Assembly: GCA_964291485.2 (NCBI GenBank)
Contig: OZ220224.1
Location: 558,001 to 622,000, forward strand
Direction: 5' to 3'
Origin: Kistimonas sp964291485
Lineage (GTDB): Bacteria > Pseudomonadota > Gammaproteobacteria > Pseudomonadales > Endozoicomonadaceae
Length of the DNA: 64,000 nucleotides
The position numbers were made by a program, and so were the translations under genes. A model generated the notes under the pieces. That model made no database searches, was not told where the DNA came from, and saw only the letters and a list, made by a program, of their open reading frames with translations. The stretch's first letter is position 1. Each line of letters opens with the position of its first letter. Below are positions 17,155 through 25,746 of the stretch, in pieces.

Positions 17155-17634
17155 TTAACGCAGAGTATCAGCGCCTGCCTGGGCAATGATGCCATCCTGC
17201 TGCGAGGTAACCCCGGAAACCCCAATAGCGCCGATAAGCTGGTTATTTCGAAGTAATGGCAGGCCACCTTCCACTGCAGTCATTCCATTCAGCTGGAAAT
17301 AGCGCAGGCCGTCCCGGCCTTCTGCCAGTGTCTGTTGTGCCTTCGCAGTGGTGATGCGAAAAGCGCAGGCGGCGTACGCCTTGTCCTGTGCAATGCGAGA
17401 ACTGGCAAGGTGCGTGTTATCCATTTTTTGCAGTAGCACCAGGTTGCAGCCTGAATCCAGAATGGCAATGGCAACGCGCCAGTTCTGGGCATTGGCCACG
17501 TCTTCAGAGGCTTTCATGACCATCCGCGCTTCGGATAATTTAATTGGTGGTCCATAGTCTGGCCTTTGGCTGTCTGACCAAGATTGCAGGGAGAAGAGAG
17601 CAAGAGAAAGTAATATAAATTGAATCGCGCGCAT
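17155..17634 (-). CDS. GlcG/HbpS-family heme-binding-like protein, secreted
   Basis: The 159 residues start with a signal peptide (MRAIQFILLSLALFSLQSWS), then a GlcG/HbpS domain with LSEARMVMKASEDVAN, VAIAILDSGCNLVLLQKMD, AQDKAYAACAF and the glycine-rich end GGLPLLRNNQLIGAIGVSG. Members bind heme or small ligands and form octamers. A periplasmic location is inferred from the signal peptide. Confidence 0.87.
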   Translation of the reverse strand: MRAIQFILLSLALFSLQSWSDSQRPDYGPPIKLSEARMVMKASEDVANAQNWRVAIAILDSGCNLVLLQKMDNTHLASSRIAQDKAYAACAFRITTAKAQQTLAEGRDGLRYFQLNGMTAVEGGLPLLRNNQLIGAIGVSGVTSQQDGIIAQAGADTLR

Positions 17635-17724
17635 CTTGTTATACCCGCTGAAAGGATTGGCTCAAGTAAAGTGCCTGTCTTCGCGACAGGCAAGTGTTGA
17701 GTGCCGGGTTGGTTCAGTTGCAGG

Positions 17725-18243
17725 TTAAGCGGTTTGTTTCATGCCAATTTTGCGCCGTATACCGATGAGTTGAAAAAAGGTGATGAGCAGGCTTTCGCAG
17801 AGAAAGGTGACCAAGAAAGCCAGTGCTACTCCCCAGCTAATGGCTTGCCAGGTCATCGGAACCGTGTGGGAAAATGACGACAGTGTTTCGTCAAAAAATT
17901 CATTGCTGTAACGCGATGCGACATGCAAAGCGACTCGGTACCAGGGCTGACTCAGGGCAGCCTGTTCCTTTTCCAGCATCAGGTAGCGGTCATATATTTG
18001 CCGGACACTGTTAGCATCCTGCGTGAAGACAGGATCAGGACTCGACTGATAATGATTGATCAGTGCCGGCATACTGCCTTCGAAGAACTGGTCAGCAGTT
18101 GCCTGAAAACCGCTCAGGTTGATAGTGGCTTCTTTGAAATGGGCGTCGATCCGTTTCTGGTACTGGTCGATAAAACCCGGTATCTGAATGCCTGTCAGAA
18201 GGCAGACAGAGAACAGTAATAACCTGAAATAACCTCTTATCAT
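17725..18243 (-). CDS. DUF2937-family membrane protein
   Basis: This 172-residue protein has one membrane segment near the N-terminus (FRLLLFSVCLLTGIQIPGF) and another near residue 140 (ISWGVALAFLVTFLCESLLITFF), with a helical periplasmic region between them (RIDAHFKEATINLSGFQATADQFFEGS). This is the DUF2937 pattern; function is unknown. A TTG at 18273 would extend the frame, but the ATG at 18243 is preferred. Confidence 0.8.
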   Translation of the reverse strand: MIRGYFRLLLFSVCLLTGIQIPGFIDQYQKRIDAHFKEATINLSGFQATADQFFEGSMPALINHYQSSPDPVFTQDANSVRQIYDRYLMLEKEQAALSQPWYRVALHVASRYSNEFFDETLSSFSHTVPMTWQAISWGVALAFLVTFLCESLLITFFQLIGIRRKIGMKQTA

Positions 18244-18335
18244 CGCTGGATAATCCCATCCGGTATTGATCAAGACATTGCCTTACCGTTATCAGACCGC
18301 AAGTCGCAGGATGGGTTCAAGTCCGGGGAGAATGA

Positions 18336-18671
18336 TTAAATACCGGGTTCTGCAATCGAGCGGTCTATCTGCAGGAATTCGATGGGAGCGCCATTGTCCT
18401 CTATAAAGGCAACAACGACCCCGGGGCTGGGGCTGTTGGGGAGAATAATGACATGCTTACCTTTAATGGCTTCATGAATATCGTCCACTTCAAAGGCAAT
18501 ATGTGGCAGGTTTTTTACAATGTCAGGGTAGGGCGCATCTGCTTCGTAACGAACCCATTCAATGCCATAGGGATTTTTGCCATAACCGCTGACGTACATT
18601 TTCAGGTGCTTGAGGTGGATCTCATCCTTGAGCGGCTCTTGTGTGGGAATTCCCAAGTGATGGTATTTCAT
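18336..18671 (-). CDS. VOC-superfamily (glyoxalase/bleomycin-resistance-like) protein
   Basis: This 111-residue single-module VOC protein shows MKYHHLGIPT at the start, LPHIAFEVDDIHEAI in the middle and GVVVAFIEDNGAPIEFLQI at the end. The last segment holds the second-half metal Glu position and PHIAFEVDD the metal His. Families with this fold isomerise, cleave or sequester small molecules; the substrate is unknown. The ATG at 18671 is chosen over a TTG at 18680. Confidence 0.83.
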   Translation of the reverse strand: MKYHHLGIPTQEPLKDEIHLKHLKMYVSGYGKNPYGIEWVRYEADAPYPDIVKNLPHIAFEVDDIHEAIKGKHVIILPNSPSPGVVVAFIEDNGAPIEFLQIDRSIAEPGI

Positions 18672-18728
18672 GGCGATCAAGGCTCTGATTAGGGATAGGA
18701 AATGGCTACTGGCTTGAGCAGTATGGGA

Positions 18729-18911
18729 TTACTCTCTGCGCATCGACGTAAGAATACTTAAATGATCCTGACCTTTGTCGCCTTTCTGATACTGCTCAAT
18801 GGCCCATGTTTCAATATCGTTGGTGATATTCTGGTGTTTGTCTTTGCCTATGAATAAAAACGCCAATGCTAATGTACCGCTTAGCAGAATCAGAATTCCC
18901 TGTTTTTTCAT
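18729..18911 (-). CDS. Small single-pass membrane peptide
   Basis: This 60-residue protein has a signal-anchor (GILILLSGTLALAFLFIG) and a charged tail (WAIEQYQKGDKGQ). It belongs to no known family. AGGG lies about 8 bp before the ATG, at the edge of the (CCTATA) tandem repeat upstream. It is supported only by its sequence character and start site, so confidence is moderate. Confidence 0.55.
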   Translation of the reverse strand: MKKQGILILLSGTLALAFLFIGKDKHQNITNDIETWAIEQYQKGDKGQDHLSILTSMRRE

Positions 18912-18919
18912 ATGATATC

Positions 18920-18946
18920 CCTATACCTATACCTATACCTATACCT
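18920..18946. repeat. Tandem hexanucleotide repeat, 4.5 copies of CCTATA
   Basis: Four perfect copies of CCTATA plus CCT lie immediately upstream of the start of the small membrane peptide gene. On the coding strand they read (TATAGG)n and run into its AGGG ribosome site. The repeat could vary in copy number by slippage. Confidence 0.9.
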
Positions 18947-19115
18947 GACATCGGTATGCAGCCTGTTTGCTGAATGATCAGTATCACCGATCTGTTAATA
19001 TATTGCTGGTTCCTTATCTATCCATTGTCATTAAGGCCAGTCCCTATACTATAGAGCCAACGAGCACTTGTTGTTTAAGAATAATCAGACCTGCAACGGC
19101 GAATCAGGCAGTACT

Positions 19116-19559
19116 ATGACGAATCAAAGAATCAGTACCCTATTGGCTTATCTTGGACTGCTGCCCTTTGTCGCTGGCGCATTGATGGACCTCGTCGGCT
19201 GGTCCCTTCCCGGATTGCCGTCGTTCATTATTTTTGCCACCTACAGCGCCATTATTTTGAGTTTTCTCGGTGGCACATTGTGGGGGCAGGTCTTACCACA
19301 GATAGAAAGCCGCGTTGCGTTATTGATAGTTAGCAATGTGGCTGCTTTATTGGCATGGGCGGGTTTATTGCTGATATTCCTGCTGGGTAAGTTTGCCCTG
19401 GTATTGTTGCTGTTGGGGTATCTTCTCGTATTGCTCTTTGAGTTTATTTACAAAGACATTTTATCCGGTGTTATCCACTGGAAATATTTAACGTTACGAA
19501 TCAGAGTCACAGCCGCTGTCGTGATTCTGCATGTTCTCGTATTGCTGAATTCGCATTAA
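19116..19559 (+). CDS. DUF3429-family membrane protein
   Basis: This 147-residue protein has five predicted membrane segments covering almost its whole length (ISTLLAYLGLLPFVAGALMDL, FIIFATYSAIILSFLGGTLWG, VALLIVSNVAALLAWAGLLLIFL, LVLLLLGYLLVLLFEF, VTAAVVILHVLVLL). The conserved pair YSAIILSFLGGTLWG is typical of DUF3429. Function is unknown. The ATG at 19116, preceded by AGG, is preferred to a TTG at 19068. Confidence 0.85.
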   Translation: MTNQRISTLLAYLGLLPFVAGALMDLVGWSLPGLPSFIIFATYSAIILSFLGGTLWGQVLPQIESRVALLIVSNVAALLAWAGLLLIFLLGKFALVLLLLGYLLVLLFEFIYKDILSGVIHWKYLTLRIRVTAAVVILHVLVLLNSH

Positions 19560-19575
19560 TTCAAGAGACATTTTT

Positions 19576-19605
19576 ACGGGCAGTCGTCTTACAACGACTG
19601 CCCGT
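19576..19605. terminator. Hairpin between convergent genes
   Basis: A perfect 12-bp stem (ACGGGCAGTCGT) with a 6-base loop CTTACA lies between the converging DUF3429 and alcohol dehydrogenase genes. A 5-T run precedes it on the plus strand; neither side has a classic downstream T tract. Confidence 0.65.
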
Positions 19606-19632
19606 TCCATTTGGTGATTTTAAAACGTTGGA

Positions 19633-20820
19633 TTAATCCCAGGCTCTGGTCAGGATAGCCATTACCTGTTCGTAACTGGCATCAATGCGGTTATACAGCA
19701 TCGCGCCGTCGTCAATGCTCATGCCTGCAATATCGGCGAGCTGTGATTTGTCGACCTTACCGGTTTCGCTCAGCGTACGGGGGAGTCCGGTTTTGCCATA
19801 CAATTCATCACGCAGTGTGCGAATGGCGGCAATGGCGGCTTCTGCCCGCTGCTCTGCCGGTGTATTGCTGTACGCCTCGGGACCCGCTACGGGCAACAGG
19901 AGTTCGCCGATGGCTTCCTTGCTGGTGGCAAGGTTGTATTCCAGAACATAAGGCAGCATCAGGCTCATGCAGACGCCATGGGGCAGGTGCGTGATGGCGC
20001 CAATGGAATGGCCAATAGCATGCACCAGCCCCACCATGGAGTTTGAAAAAGCAATGCCAGCCATGGTGGCGGCTTCTGCCAGCCTCAGGCGGGCGTCGGC
20101 GTTATCCGGTGAAGCCAGTACGGTACCGAGGTTGTCACGGATACCTTTAATCGCCGCGACCGAATAGGCGTCACTTAACGGATTCTTTGCGGTGCCAATG
20201 TAGGCTTCCACGGCATGGGTCATGGCATCCATCGCAGTGGCAGCGGTGATATGTGGCGGCAGGGTCAATGTCATGCGAGGATCCAGCACGGCCACATCCG
20301 GCAGCAGGAAGGCAGAACCAAACGGCACCTTGCGACCGGTTTCATCATCCTTGATAACAGCGACCTTGGTGACTTCGGAGCCCGTGCCCGCCGTGGTGGG
20401 CAGGATAAATAACGGCTTGAGTCGTTTGGTCAGTGCGCCGACACCGCTGTAGGCCAGCAGGTCATTGCCACCTTCTGACACCAGGATGTTCACCGCCTTG
20501 GAGGTATCAATCACCGAGCCGCCGCCGATGGCAATGATGGCGTCTGCCCCTGTCTGGCGATAAACCTCGGCAATCCGGCTGACCAGTGAAGAAGAGGAGT
20601 CCGGGGGAACATCGCTGAAGATATCTGCAATCGGCACTTCGCTGACCAGCAGGGACTGTTTGACCGGTTCAACCAATCCTGCCTGCACAACACCGGCATC
20701 GGTAATGATTAACGGTCGGCTGGCGCCAAAGCTGGCCAGTTCATATGGAATATGTTCCAGCGCTTTGTGGCCGGCGATGATTTTGACCGGACTGAAAAAT
20801 TCTGAGTATCCCTTGCTCAT
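19633..20820 (-). CDS. Iron-containing alcohol dehydrogenase
   Basis: This 395-residue group III dehydrogenase has the NAD-binding motif GGGSVIDTSKAVN near residue 98. The metal-binding region spans DAMTHAVEAYIG and HAIGHSIGAITHLPHG, with the Asp/His iron ligands intact. The family oxidises or reduces primary alcohols, aldehydes or diols. It is immediately followed (next codon) by an unknown gene, so the two form an operon. Confidence 0.92.
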   Translation of the reverse strand: MSKGYSEFFSPVKIIAGHKALEHIPYELASFGASRPLIITDAGVVQAGLVEPVKQSLLVSEVPIADIFSDVPPDSSSSLVSRIAEVYRQTGADAIIAIGGGSVIDTSKAVNILVSEGGNDLLAYSGVGALTKRLKPLFILPTTAGTGSEVTKVAVIKDDETGRKVPFGSAFLLPDVAVLDPRMTLTLPPHITAATAMDAMTHAVEAYIGTAKNPLSDAYSVAAIKGIRDNLGTVLASPDNADARLRLAEAATMAGIAFSNSMVGLVHAIGHSIGAITHLPHGVCMSLMLPYVLEYNLATSKEAIGELLLPVAGPEAYSNTPAEQRAEAAIAAIRTLRDELYGKTGLPRTLSETGKVDKSQLADIAGMSIDDGAMLYNRIDASYEQVMAILTRAWD

Positions 20821-21351
20821 TTATTTGTACCCCATCACAAAACCGCCCAGCACGCCGAGATAGATACGGCATGCGCCTGATAGTTTCTCGCCCAGTGTTA
20901 ATGCAGGATATTGGCGCATAATCCGGCAGGCGATCAATTTCGGTAACGTCATCGCTTCCAGTCGCTCAAAGCAGCGAACGAGACGCATCGACGCGGGAAT
21001 ATCACCATCGACGATCATACGTTCCCGGGCAAACGCGTCAGTTGTGCCTTCCTGGAATGACAGCGTCGAAAAGGCATGCTCAAGGTGCTTGAACTGGATA
21101 TCCACATGGGGTTTGCCTGCCGCTTGCCCGGTTATAGGCTGCATGGCTCCGCCACTTTTTTTCATATAGAGTGCAGGGCCTGCTGGCATTACGCGCATGG
21201 CAAAACAGAAATTTTCCGGCAGCGGCGCCAGTTCCTTGCTGATGATGGGGTCGGATCGGCTGGCCTTGGCCAGGGCATGACCCAGAAAGGCGAGCATGAA
21301 ACGGATATACCACCGTTTAATGCGCCAGAGCCAGGATAGGGATTGGGACAC
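20821..21351 (-). CDS. Hypothetical protein, possibly SCP2-like
   Basis: This 176-residue protein is transcribed just before the alcohol dehydrogenase gene (adjacent codons). It starts at a GTG. The middle (ENFCFAMRVMPAGPALYMKKSGG, then PHVDIQFKHLEHAFSTLSF and DGDIPASMRLVRCFERLEAMTLPKLIACRIM) resembles the layout of small SCP2 sterol-carrier-like lipid-binding domains, but the match is weak. A lipid-like substrate for the partner dehydrogenase would fit but is unproven. Confidence 0.75.
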   Translation of the reverse strand: MSQSLSWLWRIKRWYIRFMLAFLGHALAKASRSDPIISKELAPLPENFCFAMRVMPAGPALYMKKSGGAMQPITGQAAGKPHVDIQFKHLEHAFSTLSFQEGTTDAFARERMIVDGDIPASMRLVRCFERLEAMTLPKLIACRIMRQYPALTLGEKLSGACRIYLGVLGGFVMGYK

Positions 21352-21546
21352 GGTTTACTCCTGCCAGTTCATACCCGGAATGATCGGGTTAATTTATTGT
21401 TGGATCGTCGTATATCACGGATTTTGGGTGGCTTCAATATACTCGCATCGCCTGCTAGGCAAGGCATTGAGGCTGTATGCCGACAGTTCGGGCATTCGCT
21501 GTCTGTTCGTAAATATTACGAAAACCCTTCCGGCTTCCTGCCAGCA

Positions 21547-21855
21547 TTACGATGTACTGACATCCACATCTCGAGCACCAGCCGCCAGGCCAACTTCACG
21601 AATACAGCGTTCTTCTACCTCCGAGAGCCCACCTTCCGTTTTTTCACGGGCAATGATATGCAATTTGGGTGCGCGTTTAAAAAAGCCTGTAAAACCAGCC
21701 TGCTGCAGGCATTCCCTGAGACAGTTGACGGCAGGTTCAAAGTGACCAACCAGCAGACGTGTGGTAGTGAACGGCTCGGTGGCATTCACGCTGATGCTGT
21801 GTTCGTCCGAGGTCAGAATCATGCGGTTGGCATAAATCTCGACACATATGTTCAT
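21547..21855 (-). CDS. Small protein with an MreB-like C-terminal segment
   Basis: This 102-residue protein has two noticeable parts: VNATEPFTTTRLLVGHFEPAVNCLRECLQQAG, and a C-terminal stretch EGGLSEVEERCIREVGLAAGARDV. The second closely resembles the MreB segment with VERRAIRESALGAGAREV. It is too short to be an actin-fold ATPase. I recall similar short proteins in pseudomonads annotated as MreB-like. It lies between the dehydrogenase unit and a GST gene, all on the minus strand. Confidence 0.7.
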   Translation of the reverse strand: MNICVEIYANRMILTSDEHSISVNATEPFTTTRLLVGHFEPAVNCLRECLQQAGFTGFFKRAPKLHIIAREKTEGGLSEVEERCIREVGLAAGARDVDVSTS

Positions 21856-21865
21856 CCATCAACCC

Positions 21866-22486
21866 TCATGAGGTGGTGTGGTCGGTGACTTGCATCGGAA
21901 TGTGCTTCGGATGGGTTTCGATCGTTTCAATCCAGCGTCGTATGGCCGGAAAACGCTGCAAACTGAAACCACCTTCATGGGCCACGTGGGTATAGGCAAA
22001 GAGGGATATATCAGCAATAGTGAGTGTGGATCCTGTGAGATAAGGCGACACACTCAATGCTTTTTCCATGACTTCCAGCGCCTTGTAACCACCGGTCTGC
22101 TTTGACTGGAACTCGGCCTGACGCGATGCAGGCAGGCCCTGGTAGTGCGCAATAAACCGGGCTACGGCGATATAAGGTTCATGGCTGTATTGTTCAAAGA
22201 ATTGCCATTCCAGTACCTTGGCGCGCAGGTAACGGTCGTTGGGCAGATAATCAGTACTTTCGGCAAAGTAGTTCAGAATCGCATTGGATTCTGCCAGTAA
22301 ACGACCATCTTCCAGCACCACAACCGGAATCTTGCCATTGGCATTGAGTTCAAGAAATTGTGCGGTGCGGGTATCCCCACCAAGAATGTCTACAGGTCGC
22401 CAGTTGTGATCAATCGCGAGATGATTTAGCAGCAGCTGAATTTTGTAGCAGTTACCGGACAGGTAATCACCAAATACCTGGATCAT
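21866..22486 (-). CDS. Glutathione S-transferase family protein
   Basis: The 206 residues have a thioredoxin-fold N-terminal domain (MIQVFGDYLSGNCYKIQLLLNHL, cis-Pro in NGKIPVVVLEDGRLLAESNAIL) and a helical C-terminal domain (LTGSTLTIADISLFAYTHVAHEGGF). The ATG at 22486 is chosen because AGGGGG precedes it by 4-5 bases. Catalytic Ser/Cys is plausibly in the YLSGNCYK loop. It ends 10 bp before the MreB-like small gene. Confidence 0.9.
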   Translation of the reverse strand: MIQVFGDYLSGNCYKIQLLLNHLAIDHNWRPVDILGGDTRTAQFLELNANGKIPVVVLEDGRLLAESNAILNYFAESTDYLPNDRYLRAKVLEWQFFEQYSHEPYIAVARFIAHYQGLPASRQAEFQSKQTGGYKALEVMEKALSVSPYLTGSTLTIADISLFAYTHVAHEGGFSLQRFPAIRRWIETIETHPKHIPMQVTDHTTS

Positions 22487-22591
22487 TATTCCCCCTGCCA
22501 TGATTATTGTTATGGTCCGCGTACGCCTCTCATCGTTATTTGCTGAAGCGGACAAGGTATCATGGTGCAGGCAGCATAACCGCTGGTGATA

Positions 22592-22915
22592 TTAATTGGA
22601 ATCCTGCAGGGTTTTGACGTCTTCTATGCCACCACGGTTGATCACATGGGTGAAGCCCATTTGCTCCAGACGTTTTTTGGCCATTTCGGATCGTACACCT
22701 CGCTGACAGTAAACATTAATAATCGTGTCCTTATCTTTGATTATCTGCCAGATACCGGTGTGAATTTCCGTATGTGGAATATTGATATGCCCCGGGATTG
22801 ACTCAGCCTGGAATTCTTCCGGACGTCTGACATCAATCCAGAGTTCACTGGCCTGTGCGACGCCTGTCATTATCAGCATCATCATGGCCAGTGATTTTCT
22901 GAGAGGCAGCTTCAT
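22592..22915 (-). CDS. Periplasmic rhodanese (PspE-like)
   Basis: This 107-residue single-domain sulfurtransferase has a signal peptide (KSLAMMMLIMTGVAQA). The active-site loop VYCQRGVRS carries the persulfide-forming Cys, and IDVRRPEEFQAESIPGHINIPH is the standard N-terminal motif. It resembles PspE, a secreted thiosulfate sulfurtransferase. Confidence 0.9.
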   Translation of the reverse strand: MKLPLRKSLAMMMLIMTGVAQASELWIDVRRPEEFQAESIPGHINIPHTEIHTGIWQIIKDKDTIINVYCQRGVRSEMAKKRLEQMGFTHVINRGGIEDVKTLQDSN

Positions 22916-23009
22916 ATCATTTATCCTGTCGTCTTTTCACCATGGAGGGTCAGTCTAAGCATAGCGAGAAGGTATCGACAGGTTGGACGTTATTCTTACA
23001 CGTATGGGA

Positions 23010-23924
23010 TTAAAGCCAGTCCGGATCCTGGGTGAAACTGATAGAGATCCAGTGATCTGCCGGATCCAGCTTCAGACGGTTGCTGATCTGGTGTCGTACT
23101 TCATCCAGCCTCTCCAGAGATGCATCAAACAGGGGCGATTGTTCATCCAGCAGGATATTGATCTCGATATCATACCGGCGCCCCATTTTCGCCACATGGG
23201 TGGATATCTGCTGTACCCGGTATGGCTTCATCTCGCTGTAAACCACTTTCCTGATCTTTCCGGCCATTTCCGGCGGTGCGACCAGCAGTACTTCGCCCAG
23301 ATTGCGTCGGAGTACCCGGTAAGGAATCACGACAGCAAAGGCCGACAGCAAAGTCACCATGGCAGGATCGAGATAAGGCGCGAGATGCGCATAGGGGGTT
23401 TTCTCAAGGTAGTAACCCAAAAGAAAACCAAGGGTCAGGGTGATCGTGAGAATGGCATCGACCAACCACTCCTTGGAATCCACATGTACCAGTTCTGAAT
23501 CCAGTTGCCGGGCCATCAGGCTTTCATAAAAATACATGGCCAGGCAGAGAACCGTGACGGGAATGGCATAAAATAGCGCCAAATTAAACGACACCTTGTT
23601 ACCGCCTGCGAGTAACCCGGCAACACCATTGGTAAAGGAGTAAGTACAGACTGCCAGTATGACGATGCCGTTAATACTGTTCATCAGCGGCTCGAGGTGG
23701 GCATAGCCAAACTGGAATCGGCGGTCTTCAGGACGCTGTATCAGGTAAGCGGTGAAAACGCTGAGCCCCGTCATGCCCATGCTCAGCAATGAGAAAAAGC
23801 CATCCAGCAAAATGGCCTGGATGTTCAGGTAAAGGCCAAAACCAATACCCATAACCGCCATGAAAATGGTGCCGGCCAGGGAGAGTTTCAGGGCGCGCTG
23901 TTCAGCACGTGCGGCTGCGCTCAT
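23010..23924 (-). CDS. Cation diffusion facilitator family transporter
   Basis: This 304-residue CDF exporter has six membrane segments. Metal-site residues lie in LLDGFFSLLSMGMTGLSVF and near FGYAHLEPLMN, and the C-terminal cytoplasmic domain is present (VRHQISNRLKLDPADHWISISF). It exports divalent metal cations by proton antiport; specificity is uncertain. The ATG at 23924 has AGGA just before it, better than the ATG at 23948. Confidence 0.88.
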   Translation of the reverse strand: MSAAARAEQRALKLSLAGTIFMAVMGIGFGLYLNIQAILLDGFFSLLSMGMTGLSVFTAYLIQRPEDRRFQFGYAHLEPLMNSINGIVILAVCTYSFTNGVAGLLAGGNKVSFNLALFYAIPVTVLCLAMYFYESLMARQLDSELVHVDSKEWLVDAILTITLTLGFLLGYYLEKTPYAHLAPYLDPAMVTLLSAFAVVIPYRVLRRNLGEVLLVAPPEMAGKIRKVVYSEMKPYRVQQISTHVAKMGRRYDIEINILLDEQSPLFDASLERLDEVRHQISNRLKLDPADHWISISFTQDPDWL

Positions 23925-24030
23925 ACATCCTCGAAAAAGAGCTGCCATTGAACGGCGTCATTGAGCCACAGGCCGGGGGTAGAGGCAATATGCGTGTTGG
24001 GTCACGGCAAACAGACGGATGGCAGCTATT

Positions 24031-24594
24031 TCAATTTTGCAGGATTTGCCATTGAGTCTGTGACAGGCGATACAGGCAGTGTTCGCGAAGTGAGTGACCA
24101 GCTGGTATGGCAGGATGTTCGAAGGTCTGCTGATCTTGTTGCATGCCGAGTCTTTCCATGACTGCCCGGGATTGACGATTGCTCATGGTAGTAAACGACA
24201 CAATTTCAGACAGGTTCAGCGTTTCGAACCCTGTTTTCAGTGCTTGCCGCGCCGCTTCCGTGGCAAAGCCTTTTCCCCAGAAACGTTTTGCCAAGCGCCA
24301 GCCGATTTCAACACAGGGGGAAAAGGGAAGGTCAGCCTGTGGGATATGCAACCCTGTAAAGCCGATAAATTGGGCGCTGGACTTTTCTTCCAGGGCCCAT
24401 AAGCCCCATCCTCGTTCACTAATGAGTGACTGGCAGCGTAATGCCATGGCATCGCTGGCTGAACGATCCAGAGTGGATGGAAAGAAGGCCATGACAGCCG
24501 GTTCTGAATTCATTGCTGCAAAGGGCGCAAAATCTTCAGAGTGCCATTGCCGTAATTGCAGGCGTTCTGTCTCTGTTTCGATGATATCGGTCAT
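24031..24594 (-). CDS. GNAT acetyltransferase, RimJ/RimL type
   Basis: This 187-residue protein begins TERLQLRQWHSEDFAPFAAMNSEPAVMAFFP, typical of the RimJ/RimL N-acyltransferase group. Acetyl-CoA motif A is FWGKGFATEAARQALKTGFETL, and the C-terminal SRAVMERLGMQQDQ is the usual motif B. The amine substrate is not known. The ATG at 24594 gives the normal family start. Confidence 0.88.
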   Translation of the reverse strand: MTDIIETETERLQLRQWHSEDFAPFAAMNSEPAVMAFFPSTLDRSASDAMALRCQSLISERGWGLWALEEKSSAQFIGFTGLHIPQADLPFSPCVEIGWRLAKRFWGKGFATEAARQALKTGFETLNLSEIVSFTTMSNRQSRAVMERLGMQQDQQTFEHPAIPAGHSLREHCLYRLSQTQWQILQN

Positions 24595-24632
24595 GCATGT
24601 CTTCAATGTTTGAGGGTACCTGTTGGCGAGAA

Positions 24633-25199
24633 CTATGAGGTACGGCTTTTTTGTCTGCCATAGCGGTAGAGGTAATAGCACAGTACTGCAAAGACCAAAG
24701 AGAACACGTTTTTCTGCAGTTCCCAGGATTGTGCGCTGTTGTGTTCATTGGTAATACGCGCCATTGATAATTCAACGACACCGTTTATGGATAATTCCCA
24801 AAAACGGTGCATTCGCCGTCCTTTGTCCATAGCGGGATCGCTGGCCAGGTGAAGGGTTGCAGTGGTGCCAGGTGGCAGATTATCAAGGTGCGGTGAAATA
24901 GGTTCAATACTGATATAGCAATATGGGTTGTCAGGTGCAGGGAGTGCTAGGGAGGTTATGCACAGACGATACTTGTCATGACAATTGTTGAAGCTTTTGC
25001 CAGAGCATGCCTGCCATTGGTACAGAGTGCTGCTGTCAATGGGGATAGTATGGGCGACAGTCTCATCGGGCAAGGGGGCGGAGTCGCTCAGCAGCCAGCT
25101 GACAATGCCCCATAGCCCGACGGAGCCAAACAGTAACATGCCAAGGAAACCACAGAGTGATAGTGAAAGGGGGGAATTCATGAAGTTATTGTGATACAT
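24633..25199 (-). CDS. Unrecognised membrane protein
   Basis: This 188-residue protein has a membrane segment at each end (SLCGFLGMLLFGSVGLWGIVSWLL and VFSLVFAVLCYYLYRYG). The intervening ~120-residue domain has four cysteines (QACSGK, NNCHDKYRLC, PYCY) and is probably periplasmic, where they could pair. I do not recognise the family. Confidence 0.7.
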   Translation of the reverse strand: MYHNNFMNSPLSLSLCGFLGMLLFGSVGLWGIVSWLLSDSAPLPDETVAHTIPIDSSTLYQWQACSGKSFNNCHDKYRLCITSLALPAPDNPYCYISIEPISPHLDNLPPGTTATLHLASDPAMDKGRRMHRFWELSINGVVELSMARITNEHNSAQSWELQKNVFSLVFAVLCYYLYRYGRQKSRTS

Positions 25200-25248
25200 G
25201 GAACACCCTTTCCCCCTTGCTGATCAGATATCAATCTCTATCGCGACT

Positions 25249-25713
25249 TTATGCGAGTACATCTTCCAGAGATAGATGATAGGTATAAAAATCAGTTTCC
25301 CTCTGGTAGCCATAGGATTCATACAGTGATTGCGCCGTATGATTATCAATAGCTGTTTCCAGTGTGATACCCACAGCGTAGGTTGCCTCTGCAAAGCGTT
25401 GAGCTTCATGCAACAGTTGCCGACCAATACCCTGACCCCTGGCGGCTTTCGTTACATACAGGTCGTTCAGGATCCAGCTTTTTTTGGCCGAGACAGAAGA
25501 AAAAGTTGGGTAAAGCTGAGTAAATCCGAGAATCTCTCCCTCGTCGTTTTGAGCAAAAAATATGACGGACTGTTCGTGTGTCAGCCGGGCGGTAAGAAAG
25601 GCTTCAGCCAGCGCCAGATCACTTTCCTGTTCATAGAAAACCCGGTACGCATCGAATAACGGTGCAATCTTCGAAGTATCGGCGGTCGTTGCTTTTATGA
25701 TTGTTGTAGCCAT
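25249..25713 (-). CDS. GNAT acetyltransferase
   Basis: This 154-residue GNAT-fold protein has acetyl-CoA-binding motif A in LYVTKAARGQGIGRQLLHEAQRFA and motif B in ITLETAIDNHTAQSLYESYGYQRETDFYTYHL. The pattern resembles amino-group acetyltransferases of the YhfO/PA4866-like group. The substrate cannot be determined. Confidence 0.9.
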   Translation of the reverse strand: MATTIIKATTADTSKIAPLFDAYRVFYEQESDLALAEAFLTARLTHEQSVIFFAQNDEGEILGFTQLYPTFSSVSAKKSWILNDLYVTKAARGQGIGRQLLHEAQRFAEATYAVGITLETAIDNHTAQSLYESYGYQRETDFYTYHLSLEDVLA

Positions 25714-25746
25714 TGACGTTATCTCTGCTATTACGTGTCGTGAGGG

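Noticed and set aside
18920..18946. CRISPR-like repeat
   Set aside because: The unit is only 6 bp with no spacers; it is a simple tandem repeat.
21343..21888. 181-codon plus-strand frame over the MreB-like gene
   Set aside because: It is antisense to the MreB-like small gene and has no domain or ribosome site.
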